64,000 nucleotides of DNA, taken from the NCBI RefSeq assembly GCF_033439725.1, contig NW_026944391.1, forward strand, positions 806,001-870,000. Direction: 5' to 3'. Numbering within the stretch: position 1 is the first letter of the stretch; each line of letters starts with the position of its first letter. The stretch comes from Neurospora tetraspora. Its lineage: Eukaryota; Ascomycota; Sordariomycetes; Sordariales; Sordariaceae. This document shows positions 23,420 through 33,769 of this stretch, one piece after another. The notes under the pieces are model-generated. The model had not been told where the DNA came from. It saw nothing but the letters and a program-made list of their open reading frames with translations, and searched no databases. The position numbers were made by a program, and so were the translations under genes.

Positions 23420-25173
23420 ATGCCGCCGGCATTGAGACCAGCAGCGCCATCGCGGAGCCTCCTTCGGTATCTTCGCGCCCAGTCCGAAGGGCTCTCGTTT
23501 GCGCCAACATGTCGCGCTGCTGCTGAACGACATCCCGCTCTCCAGCGCCGCCATGTCTGTACCGCAGGCGGTCCGACCAGACCACCAAGACAGCCTTCTT
23601 CGACGAGATCGTTGAGTACAGCAACTCCACCGAAGCGCACCGAGTTGCGCGCCGGTCTTGTCGACCTCGAGGCCATTCTCCCCAAGTCGCTTCGAAAACA
23701 GCGCACCACAAAGTCCCTCCTCGCACTCCCACCGCCGGCTGGCTCGTTGCGGTTCTCGTCCAACCAATCCTCTGACTGCGACCCCAAGAGGCCAAGGCTT
23801 AGAGAGTGGCTATTCGGCAATGGCGAGAAGAAGGGGCCGCCAGATACCCGGCTGAACGATGACGACATAAGAGTCGCAGTCGAAGAAGAGTCCGGATCCA
23901 TTTTTCAGCGCAGGACTTTGATGGCAAAGGCTGCAATGGATCCCAGACTGAGGTGTACAGAAGTAGACGAAAACGGCAACGTTGTCATGGTGGACGGTGA
24001 GCTCAAAAAGAGTGAGCTTATCGCAAAGGTACGTGGCCTGAAACAGATGCAGAGATGCTATGACTGCATTACTAACGAGTCGAAACACAACAGTACGGTC
24101 TTCTGCCTCGCGATCTTCGCAAGATCGATTCGTCCAACCTTCCTCATATCCTCATCCGTCCTTCGGCGATTCTTCTCAACCTGCTGCACTTGAAGGTCCT
24201 GATCAAGCATGACTGCGTCCTTCTGTTCGACGTCTACGGTTCCAAGAGTTCATACCCCCAGTCGGCCTTCATGTACGATCTACAAGGCAAGCTGCAGCAA
24301 AAGCAGTCGTCCGGAGCCAACAGTCTGCCCTACGAATTCCGCGCTCTCGAAGCCGTGCTTATGTCTGTCACTTCCGAGCTGGAAGCCGACTTCGAAGCCG
24401 TTCGTGACCCTGTCATTCGCATTCTTAGCGAGCTCGAGGATGATATCGACCGCGAGAAGCTGAGGGTGTTGCTTGTCCTGTCCAAGAGGGTTAGCACTTT
24501 CGAGCAGAAGGCCAAGCTTGTGCGTGATGCCATTGAGGAGCTGCTTGAAGCCGATGATGATCTTGCGTCCATGTACTTGACTGAGAAGACGCATGATCTC
24601 TACAGAGGCGAGGAAGACCACACTGAAATTGAGCTCTTGTTGGAGTCTTACAACAAGATTTGCGACGAAGTTGTGGAGGAAGCGAGTAACCTCGTCTCGA
24701 GCATCAGGAACACGGAGGAAATGTGAGTTTACTCCTTTCCAGACTTGCGGGAAACACACAGCTAACAACTCTACAGTATCCGTGCCATTCTTGACGCTAA
24801 CCGTAACTCGCTCATGTTGCTCGATCTCAAGTTCAGCGTGGGCACCCTCGGCCTCGCAATGGGCACCTTCTTGGCGTCTTGGTACGGCATGAACCTGGAG
24901 AATTTCATAGAGGAAACCAACTGGGGATTTGCTATGGTCACCTCGGTCTCGACGGTCGCCTCGCTGATTGTCTGCTGGTACGGCCTTGTCAAGCTCCGCA
25001 AGGTGCAGCGTGTCAAGATGGGCGACTTGCACAACCGCAACGCCCCCAACCACTGGTTCCGTGACGAGAGCACCGACGTCCTGCTTGATCCCAGCAACCG
25101 TGAGAGGTTGAGGAGGATCAACTCGATGAAGAGTGCGCAGCAAAAGAGATTCACCAACAAGAAGTGGTTTTAA
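23420..25173 (+). CDS. mrs2: Mitochondrial inner-membrane magnesium channel Mrs2
   Basis: Model: join(23420..24028, 24094..24722, 24777..25173), 544 residues. Mrs2 is a CorA-superfamily pentameric channel that brings Mg2+ into the mitochondrial matrix and is needed for group II intron splicing in yeast. The N-terminus is Arg/Ala/Ser-rich with few acids, as in a mitochondrial presequence. The matrix domain contains YGLLPRDLRKIDSS, IRPSAILLNL and a long helix with LPYEFRALEAVL. Two C-terminal membrane segments follow; the first ends with the diagnostic Gly-Met-Asn motif (ASWYGMN). A basic tail (KKWF end) is matrix-side. Intron 1 is phase 0 (GTACGT..ACAACAG); intron 2 splits an Ile codon (GTGAGT..CTCTACAG). 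Length is typical for fungal Mrs2. Confidence 0.95.
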
Positions 25174-26962
25174 TGCCTTGAGATGAAAAAGAACAGACAG
25201 GGTTGCGTGATGGGCAGAGAGCGTTTGGCGTTTAGGGAGAATGAACGGAATCCCTTTTTATGTTGCTTCGAAGAGAAAATAATGGCGGCAAAATGCATAT
25301 TAGACGGATGGCGTTCAGACACTAAAAATGGGTCCTCTGTCTTGTTTGTTTTGTTCTGCTTGTTGTTGTAAGATGGTTGTAGGGTAGTTGACCCGCTGTC
25401 GTCTTTTCATTCTTCATGTACTAAGTAGTACACTTTATCTCAACTCATCATTATTACTAGGTAGAGGTTTAGAGAAGCGTTATAGACCAGTGCCCTGGAG
25501 GAGATACCCAGGAACGCTTCTTGTTAGGGTAGGCAGGTTATCATTAGTTGATGTTTTACAACAAACATCTTCCCGTTCCTTCCGCTATCAGCAATCCGGG
25601 TACCAATGGGCAAATATCAGACAAAATAGAAAACATGATCCGTTGTCACCACGTGCAACCCGAGGTCGATCCGGAGGCGAATGGCTAGAATGGTCGAATT
25701 CACTCCCGTTCATCCGTAGTGGTCCGGTCTCCGGTGGTTGTGTTGGGGGCCTGGGCTGGAGCTTCCCCGCAATATCCCGCCAAGGCCCATGGAAAGTGCC
25801 CCGCCGCGACGGGATCCGAACGACAGTCGACAGAACTCACCTCACACCACCTGCACGACATCACACTACAGGGGCAACTTTACGTATAAAGCTCACCAGC
25901 AACCCCCAAACAAAAGCTGAGCGGCAAACACGACCAATTCGCCGTGCCTCTGCCTCACCGTGCTCGATACAACCTTTGTATAACCTCGCCGATTCCTTCC
26001 AACTCGGAGCTGGAGAGGCTCAGCTGAACGATCAATAATCACAAATCCCTGGGACTTTGAGAGTCAATTGAGGGAGCAGATATATAAAGCGGTCTGTCGA
26101 ACGGATTACCAAGAGGATTGAGTCTAGTACCTCTCATCTTTACCATCAATTACCAAGGTCAGTCAGTCAGTCCATCAACATCAATTTTCCAGTTTCTACA
26201 CCAATGGAGACTTATAGACAGACCCTCTATATACCCTATGCAAGACTTTTCAGTTATTATAAGCTGCAGTTGAGCCGAGTCAAGTGGCTTTTTCTCTCCT
26301 TCCTCCGCACAAACCGAACACCAAACACGATGGTTCTATCAGGGTCCTCATTGATCATCATCGATGCCCCCCGGCGCTCCCGGTCCGGGTGAATCCGGGG
26401 TACGGGTACGGGTACGGTCATGGTTATCATGACGTGGAGTATTCACGGACGTTTCGTGAGGAAGTCATGAACAAGGAGAGAAAGGGGGCCATGTCGAGTG
26501 TTTTGTTTCTTCACTCAAAATGGTCTTGGCATAAAAGACGATGGAAACTACGGACTGAATCAGTTCTCATCAGTTATCCCCACTCTCTTGAGCTTCACTT
26601 CACACCTTCTCAGGGTATTGAAGCCAGCCAGCTAACATACCACAACAGACAGGCTCTCGCCGTCCATCATTCTCAGTACCACTCCGTCCAAAACTAAGAC
26701 TTTCGCGCCGTTCTTCTCGAGGACTAGAACTCATCTTTCACATCGCCCAAGCTCAAGCTCAAGCCGCACAACCACCACCATCACTACCACGCAAACCAAA
26801 CCAGAAGAGCGTCAAAGACAACAAAAACAGGACATCAACAAACAACCACCGCCAATACCACCGCCAACACCAGCGGAGACTAAGACACCGAGTTCGTCTT
26901 CCCATCACCACCACAAAAGCCATATATATACCTCGTCATCAAACGACCAAACCGTCGACAAA
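25174..26962. other. Intergenic region upstream of the PPC synthetase gene
   Basis: The first part is the mrs2 3' flank. A TATATAAA box lies at 26081-26088. About 115 bp further on, an ATG at 26204 in ACACCAATGG context opens a 62-codon frame (to 26392). Further right, 26700-26960 is CCA/ACC-rich and probably the leader of the next gene. I do not call the small frame as a gene. Confidence 0.45.
26081..26088 (+). promoter_or_regulatory. Candidate TATA box
   Basis: TATATAAA, seen directly. It could serve a long-leader transcript of the downstream PPC synthetase gene or the small frame at 26204-26392. Confidence 0.4.
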
Positions 26963-28804
26963 ATGATGTCCCAAATCCCCGGCGAGATCCCACCACCCAA
27001 CCTGGCCGCTCTGGCCGAGGACCACTACTTCTCTGCCAACCCGCCGCCCAAGGACCTCGAGAAGCATGTGAAGCTGGCGAAGGACTTTATCGATTTTCAT
27101 GCCAAGGAGGGAAGGAGGTTGGTGCTGATTACCAGTGGTGGAACTACTGTGCCGCTTGGTGAGTTTACCTTTTTTGGTTTTGTTGTGTGATGAGGAGTGG
27201 ATGAGTGTGAAGGGGGGGAAGGGAAGGGACACGAGGGGAGAGGAAAAAAGAGGGAGGGAAGTGAGAGGATGGGGTGAAGTTGAGGTTGGGGAGGGAGTGT
27301 GAATGGGGAGAAGGGAGATGATTCAGGGGTGAAAAGAGGGAAATGGGTTAACGAAGTAAGGTTGCTAACGTTTAACAGAAAAGCAGACGGTGCGGTTCAT
27401 CGACAATTTCTCGGCTGGTACTCGCGGTGCTGTAAGTTTTCCCTCCTCGCTTGCTTATGCCGGGGCATCGTCATCAAAGTGCCCCTTCGTATAGGGAATG
27501 TCTAACCAACCAACCCCCAGACATCCGCCGAATACTTCCTCGAAGCCGGCTACGCCGTCCTCTTCCTGCACCGACAATTCTCCCTCCTGCCCTTCTCGCG
27601 CCATTACTCGCACGCAACCGATTGCTTCCTCGATTTTTTGAGAGAAGGCCCCAACGGCTCCGTCGTCGCCCGCGACAAGGACGCCAGCAAAATGCTCCAA
27701 GTCCTCCGTAAATACCACGACGCCCGCGACAACAACATGCTGCTGGCCATCCCCTTCGTCAGCATCTCGGACTACCTGCACGAGCTGAGGTCCATCGCCC
27801 AGCTGATGAAGCCGCTCGGCCCTGATGCTCTCTTGTATCTTGCCGCCGCCGTTAGCGACTTTTTCGTGCCGCCGGATCGCATGTCGGAGCATAAGATCCA
27901 GAGCACGGATGCTGCTGACTTTAAGAAGTCTTCTTCAACCTCGACTTCTGTTGCGCCCAGCACGAGGGCCACGCCTGCCCCTGGATCTGGAAATGGAAAT
28001 GGATCGGGGACGGCGGGAGTGGTGGATGAAGAGACCTTTGACAACTTTGATTCGTCCCCCACCGTGCCTAGGAGTAAGCGGTTGGTGGTCGATCTTGACC
28101 CTGTACCCAAGTTCCTCAAGAACTTGGTTGAAGGGTGGTCGCCTGAGGGAATGATTGTCTCGTTCAAGCTGGAGACGGATCCGAGTATCTTGACGCTGAA
28201 GGCCAAGTACTCGCTGGATCGGTATCAGCATCATTTGGTTATTGGGAACTTGCTGTACGTTTTTTCCTTTTTCTTTCTACTTGTTCGCCTTTCCTTCCTT
28301 CTGCTACTTTCCTTCCCCCTTCTCCTTCTCCTTCTCCCACTCCTTCTCCCTCTCCTTCTCCCTCTCCTTCTCCCACTCCTTCTCCCTCTCCTTCTCCCTC
28401 TCCTTCTCCCTCTCCTTCTCCCTCTCCTTCTCCCCCTCAACCCCCCACCCCACCTGCTTCAAATCATCGAATCTAACAACCAACCCTTCACCCACAGCTC
28501 AACCCGCAAATGGGAAGTAGTCTTCGTAGCACCCAACCGCAAAGACCGCTGGATCCGGGTCCCCATGCACCGCCGTGTCGGCTCCGGCTCTGCTTCTTCC
28601 GGCAACCCAAACCCACCATTAGATGCCGCCGATGCCGTAACAACAAATAAGGACGAACCGCTAGACCCCAAGTCCCTCCCCGAAGGCGAACCCGAGATCG
28701 AGATCGAGAGCTTGATCATCCCGGCCGTCAAGGAGTTGCATAGTGAGTATGTTGATACCTTTGAGAGGTCGGAGAGGAGGGGGAGGAGTGGCACGCCTGC
28801 CTAG
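26963..28804 (+). CDS. cab2: Phosphopantothenoylcysteine synthetase (coenzyme A pathway)
   Basis: Model: join(26963..27158, 27379..27431, 27521..28254, 28498..28804), 429 residues. The enzyme joins 4'-phosphopantothenate to cysteine, the second committed step to coenzyme A; in yeast it is Cab2. Exon 1 ends in the nucleotide-binding signature LITSGGTTVPL, continued by EKQTVRFIDNFSAGTRGA on the 53-nt exon 2 and TSAEYFLEAGYAVLFL on exon 3. Also visible are PDALLYLAAAVSDFF and, after a non-conserved Ser/Thr/Gly/Asn-rich insertion, LVVDLDPVPKFLKNL, the C-terminal substrate-binding part, and a final exon with RKWEVVFV and IIPAVKELH. Two adjacent ATGs occur at the start. The last intron (243 bp) is a CT-rich repeat without stops in frame. 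The insertion makes the enzyme longer than the roughly 310-residue human one. Confidence 0.94.
28310..28436. repeat. (CTCCTTCTCCCT)n microsatellite within an intron
   Basis: Tandem CTCCCTCTCCTT units fill the third intron of the PPC synthetase gene. They strengthen the polypyrimidine character upstream of the CTAAC branch site and CCCACAG acceptor. Confidence 0.9.
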
Positions 28805-29972
28805 TGCTTAGCCTTAAGGCGAGGTGTTTGGGGGGGAATATGTTTGGTGAAGAGTAGTGGGTGAATGGGGTGAGTGGAGGGTGAGTGAGTATCAGTGAAG
28901 TTAGGATGAGTGAAGGATGGAGTGGCTATGCATATAAATGCTGGGTGGTGGTGGGGTATGGTATGGTATGGTATGGTCATGGGAGGAATGGGGAGGAGGT
29001 TGAGGAGGAAAGGAAAGGAAAGGGTGTGATACATATGTAGTATCATTATTGGAAATGTTGCAGTCAACACCACAAAAATTTTGGGATGGTAAGATACGAC
29101 GGATAGAGTGGAGGGGGATTCAGCACCGAATGACAGACAGACAGCATTGGGTTTTTGAAATATTTGGTCTCTGTAACATTATTGAGCACTGGATTTTGTA
29201 CAGCGATATAATGAGCGATTCAACGGCTTCGCGGCTTGTACTTTGGGAAACATCTGTGGGTTGTTTAACATCTTGATCCATATGTTCGGCTGCGATAGCT
29301 ACGTCATGGTCATCCGGTGTGTAGTAGAGCCGGAGGAGACGATGGGGACTTTGAGTGAATGAGAACCTTGTTGTCTCTTGATTTTCTTCGCATCTGGAGA
29401 AGAAAGGAATCTGGGGAGAAAAACTCGCCATTGCTGGGGATACGCGTACGTTACAGAGATGATAAAACAGAAGCAGCCAGTACGCCCGAAAGCAACCGCG
29501 TCATGCTTTATCCGTGACATCCCCAATCAAATCAATCACACAAAGAACCGGAACATGGTGTGTTTGCCTGGAAAATCGCATTTCTGTTTACGGTTTCCCA
29601 GACATTGTTGGCCTTAAAGGTGTCTTTCGCCCGTAGCTAGTTTGCTCAGACTCAAGTCCAACCACCACCACACCCAAAAACACAGCATCCCATCCCAATC
29701 ACAGACGCCCTAAAAAAGTTGCTTGCTTTTTGCCCTTTTTTTCCCCCCAAACTCATCCTGGGATCGCCCTGTTTCCAGGAACCCCACAAAAGAATGCACA
29801 GTTACAGTCCGTTCCGGCGTTGTTTCGTGTCGTCATCGTCAAAAGTTCGTTCATCGTGGTGACGCGGGGAAAGAAAGGGTTGATTGGGTTTCTTTTAGCT
29901 CGCTAACTTTGTCGCCGGAGAGAAAAGAAGGTTGTCATCGCGACGGAAGCTTCATGCGTTGCGGGGGATAAT
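28805..29972. other. Convergent region between PPC synthetase and eS30 genes
   Basis: 3' flanks of two convergent genes; a short GGTAT repeat at about 28956-28976. No supported gene. Confidence 0.6.
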
Positions 29973-30580
29973 TTAAGAGCCGGGGTTGGGGTTCATCTGT
30001 TTTTGTCATGTCAGTTTTGCCGTTCGCTAGACTTGGTCGTTGTATGTCTGCTTTCGAGATCTCGAGGTCCCGAGATCTGTCAGGCCGGACTGCGGTTGTA
30101 ACTGACCTTGCGCTTGCCGCCAGTCATGGTGACGTTGACGAAGCGGCGAGTGTAAGTGAGTCTCTTCTTGGCGCGGCCCTTAGGAGTCTTCTTCTTCTCC
30201 TGCTTCTCGACCTTAGGGGTCTGAGACTTGACCTTGCCTGTATTGCGAATTCGTCAGATTGGTGTTTCTCATCTTTTGCCAGATCGGTATCGGTTTTGAT
30301 GTTTGGATGTGCAGGGGTCGTGTGATTCGGAATCCATGATCTCGTTCTCCTCGATGTCGTCGTCTTCGTTATCGATGATGATCGGTGGGATTGTGATAGT
30401 GGTGGTGATGGTGATGATGGGACACAAATATCACTACGGGGAGAAGCAACATACCGGCACGGGCCAAACTGTTCACTCATCGTTAGCATCGCTGTTTATC
30501 TATCATCATCATCATCACATCATCAAGAAAACCGGCATGGAGCCTGGCAAAACAACATACCTTCCGTGAACCTTTCCCAT
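29973..30580 (-). CDS. rps30: Small-subunit ribosomal protein eS30
   Basis: Model: complement(join(29973..29996, 30107..30237, 30455..30468, 30561..30580)), 62 residues. eS30 is a basic protein of the 40S subunit near the decoding site. Exon 1 (20 nt) codes MGKVHG plus two bases; exon 2 is only 14 nt and completes SLARAG; exon 3 has [18 protein letters not shown] and [12 protein letters not shown]; exon 4 ends with MNPNPGS. The product matches the family over its whole length (63 residues in yeast). All donors are GTATGT or GTCAGT. The intron before exon 2 has a branch GCTAAC, and the first intron carries a CAT-type repeat. Unlike the animal gene, there is no ubiquitin-like fusion. Confidence 0.96.
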
Positions 30581-31640
30581 TTTCGGTTATTGCGGTGGGC
30601 GCGAGAAGACTACTGTGGTTGTCGAAGTGGTAAGGCCTCTTGCCGTCAAAAGGGAGCAAAAATCGAGACTGGCAGGAATACTGACCTGGGCGGACTGGAT
30701 TTAGCGATTAATTGTGGGAGCTGCGGGGCTCGTCATTGGGGCTCAAACCGTGCGCTCGCCTCCTCCCGGCACTTCGTTTTTTCGTGGCTCACGTGAGGTG
30801 GCGAAGGCCTCTGCTGTGGCGGGCAATTCTTGGCGGCTTGGCAGTTGGCGGGCTCTTATCGCTTATCAGGTGATCAAGCACATGATCGCGCGTCCTTTGA
30901 GGTTTGGGAGAAATGTGGGCCTCAATTTCTCGGCTGCAGAGCGCTGGACTGATTCCAGGTTGTTGAACCCCTGGCGGTTTTTGGCAACTGAACCGTTCGA
31001 ACTTTCCATCACTTCATCTCAGAATTGTTGTCACAGTCGGGTGTACGTGTAGTATGCATACAAAATGCCACAGTTCAAACATCCTGTTCAGATCAACATC
31101 CGCCGGCACGGTAACGACAAACTCTGACAACAGGATTACCTCTATCGCCAGCCATGTCTGTCGATCGCTACGGCAACAACTTCACAGCGACAATGACAGG
31201 GCCATGAAGTGCTGACGACTCCCACTTACACCGGCCGCAATGCCCAGACCAGTCACGTCACAGAGCACTGAACAAGCGGGGAATGAAGACGCGGCCCGCT
31301 AACACCAATCCGGGGTCAATCTGCAGAGCGCCCCGGCACCGATGGCGAGATCCTGCAGGTGCCACTTACACGGAGCTGCTCCCGTCTTTTTATCTCGTCG
31401 ACCTTCCTTCCCTCTTGATATTTCAGTTCGACAGGACTTACACACCTCAAGCGTGAAATTGGCAGGGAAGACGTTTTCTTCTCAACCACAACACTCACTC
31501 CCTCCCTCTCGACCTACATATTCACGAGAGTCAGTGCTTCACATCACTGATCCATATAAGTCCCGGACTTATATCGTGAAAACCTCGAACCATCATCGGC
31601 GCCCCTTATTCGGCAGCCACCACCACCAGCGTCGCCCGTC
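30581..31640. promoter_or_regulatory. Divergent region between eS30 and the CREG-like gene
   Basis: About 1 kb between opposed start codons. It must hold both promoters. Short frames here have no recognisable motif. Confidence 0.5.
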
Positions 31641-32780
31641 ATGAAGCCCATCGCCTTGAGCGCGCTCCTCACCGCCGCGGCCGCCGTCGCCGTGCCGGGT
31701 GAGTATGAGAACAAGCCATCGCAGCCATCACAGCCTTTCAAGCACCGGATCCCGACCTCCTACGAGTCGGCCGTCATGGCGCGGCGCATTCTCGCGCTCA
31801 CTCCCCTCGGCACTCTGGCCACCATCTTCCCAGCGGCCTCCAATTCTTCCTCGATCATGACCGAAGAAGAAAAGAACAACCCGAAGATGCGGGAGAACCG
31901 GCCCGCGGAAGTGGCCGGCATGCCCCACGGCTTGATGGAGTACATCTCAGACTGCGAGTACGCGACCAACGACGTCGGCAACCCGACGCTTCTGGCCATC
32001 AGCATCGAGACCTCGTTCAAGAACATTGCCGCCGGTAGCAATGTTTCTTTGGCGGTGCAGTGGACTCCTCCTCCTCATCATCGTTGGCCTCCTCATGGTC
32101 CCCCGGGGCATAAGAAGCCTCCTCACCATGGCGATGATGACGAGCATGACCACAAGGAGCACGAAGAGCATGAACACGAGGACCACAAAGACCACAAAGA
32201 TCACAAAGACAAAAAGCACCACAAAGACAAAAAGCACAAGGACCACAAAAAGAAGCGCCCTCACCACCCCCGACGCTTCTCCCCCGCCGCCCTCCCCCGC
32301 TTCTCCCTCCTAGGCTACGTCGAAAGGATCGAAGGCGGCGACGACCGCAGCCAGGAAGGTTCCATCGGCTCGCAACTCGCCTCGTGCTTCACCAAGGTCC
32401 ACCCAGACGCCAAGTGGTGGCTTCCGGGCAACCGGATTCACGAGTCGCACTTTGTCCGGCTGGTGGTGACGCAGGTGTACTGGATTGGCGGGTTTGGCGA
32501 TCGGGCTTATATCGGCTGGATCCCTGTTGATGAGTGGAAGAAGGTCACAAAAGAGGAGTGGGAGGCGATCAGGTTGCCGGGGGAGTGGGAGGGTCATCAC
32601 GGTAAGCCGCATGGACCTCCTCATCCTCCGAAGCATGAGAAGCCTGAGGATGGTGGTGATGAGGGAAGTGATAGTGATGGTGAGGATGAGGGAGAGAAGC
32701 AGACTGGGACTGAGAAGGAGAAGGGGTGGGTGGTTGTTCAGGATGGGAAGAATGAGGATTATGGTGTGAAGGATCTCTAA
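31641..32780 (+). CDS. Secreted CREG-like (FMN-binding split-barrel fold) protein with His/Lys/Asp-rich insertion
   Basis: Single exon, 379 residues. It starts with a clear signal peptide (MKPIALSALLTAAAAVAVPG). The split-barrel domain, related to pyridoxamine-phosphate oxidase and CREG glycoproteins, is visible as PTSYESAVMARRILALTPLG plus TLATIFP, GLMEYISDCEYAT, NPTLLAISIETSFKNIAAGS, then after an insertion ALPRFSLLGYVERI, CFTKVHPDAKWWLPGNRIH and YWIGGFGDRAYIGWIPV. CREG-type proteins are secreted or vacuolar and usually do not act as oxidases. The insertion at about residues 141-213 is almost entirely His, Lys, Asp, Glu and Pro, with HKDHKDHKDKK-type repeats; a second acidic tail follows residue 310. 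Metal or polyanion binding is a guess from composition. NSS and NVS sites suggest N-glycosylation. Confidence 0.85.
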   Translation: MKPIALSALLTAAAAVAVPGEYENKPSQPSQPFKHRIPTSYESAVMARRILALTPLGTLATIFPAASNSSSIMTEEEKNNPKMRENRPAEVAGMPHGLMEYISDCEYATNDVGNPTLLAISIETSFKNIAAGSNVSLAVQWTPPPHHRWPPHGPPGHKKPPHHGDDDEHDHKEHEEHEHEDHKDHKDHKDKKHHKDKKHKDHKKKRPHHPRRFSPAALPRFSLLGYVERIEGGDDRSQEGSIGSQLASCFTKVHPDAKWWLPGNRIHESHFVRLVVTQVYWIGGFGDRAYIGWIPVDEWKKVTKEEWEAIRLPGEWEGHHGKPHGPPHPPKHEKPEDGGDEGSDSDGEDEGEKQTGTEKEKGWVVVQDGKNEDYGVKDL

Positions 32781-33063
32781 GAAGTAAGGTTTCGCGGAGT
32801 GTCTACTATGATGCAACCAGGCAAAACTCTGACAGTACGTGTTTTACTATTCTCGATTTACCTTGCTGGAATGGATGGAAGACGGGAGTGCGCTTTTCCT
32901 TGGATATCACTTACCTAGATTATGCTTCCATCCACGCCAAGCATTTTGTTTGTACCACAAGCCCGATATTATACCCAATAGCTGAGATAATCAATCTCAA
33001 GATACAGCCAAGCCCTTCCTTACATGCTTTTTGCGATTGGTTCATCCAATGCGAGCTCATCCA

Positions 33064-33212
33064 TATTAGATTTCGGAAATAGCCTATTCAAGGTAAGATC
33101 ACGCTTTGGTCATGGAAACGAAACGAATCAATTACATAGATATAAAAACGCCTAGGGAAGTTGACACCCGAGGTCTCGAGCTAACAAACAAACCAGTATT
33201 GATTGGACTGTA
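33064..33212 (+). repeat. Dispersed repeat, copy 2 (right half)
   Basis: About 150 bp matching the right halves of 1475-1752 and 39948-40284, including 'cacgctttgg', 'gaaacgaaacgaatcaatta', 'gcctagggaagttgac' and the 'attggactgta' end. The left half is not convincingly present. Confidence 0.75.
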
Positions 33213-33517
33213 GCTTGCTCACACAAACCACGGCAGAAGAAGGAAGGAACAAAAGATCAAAAGGGAAAGAAGCAATGTCACTGTGTCACCCTAGACACTA
33301 TATCTGATAATTCCCAAATATGCCCTGTCAGCTGTCAAGCCGCTGCCGTGACGCTGCCGCCCTATAGGGGGCTTACCACACGGAAACGCAAGCTGACGAC
33401 ACGGCTCGGTTCAATCCCACGAGATGGAGGGGTGACAGGATGGAACCAAAGTGTTTCATTGGCGCGTACCAAAAATTGTTGTGTGCCGCAATTTAAAACC
33501 AGCAGCTTCTTTGAAAA

Positions 33518-33554
33518 CGGGCAGGCAGGCAGGCAGAAAGGAAGGAAGGAAAAG
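33518..33554. repeat. (GGCA)n-(GGAA)n microsatellite
   Basis: Tandem GGCA units followed by GGAA units, seen directly. Confidence 0.8.
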
Positions 33555-33769
33555 GTACCATGTATAACGGTTTAATTTCCCGTCGGGCTGCCTATCGTGA
33601 GGTCGGATGGATGGGGCTTGGATCCTACCTGGGAAAAGATTTAAGCATGGAACGATTGCCGTGGTTTCGTTAGCGGGTCTTTGATAACCACTTCTGGAAG
33701 GATTTTGATTCAACCAGCGGCTATCGTCGCGCGAGTAACTAACTGGCTAACAGCAGAAAAGAGAATGAA

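Larger units (their letters stand above)
32781..33769. other. Intergenic region before the SOG2-like gene
   Basis: Holds copy 2 of the dispersed repeat (33064-33212), a GGCA/GGAA-type microsatellite at 33518-33554, and a splice-acceptor-like CTAAC..CAG about 15 bp before the ATG of the next gene, suggesting a 5' UTR intron or a missed upstream exon. Confidence 0.5.

Noticed and set aside
24280-25143. 287-codon minus-strand frame
   Set aside because: Antisense shadow of mrs2; codon bias of the true gene keeps the opposite strand open.
28255-28497. Leu/Pro repeat protein segment
   Set aside because: It is the translation of a CT-repeat intron with good GTACGT and CACAG borders; splicing restores the conserved enzyme sequence.
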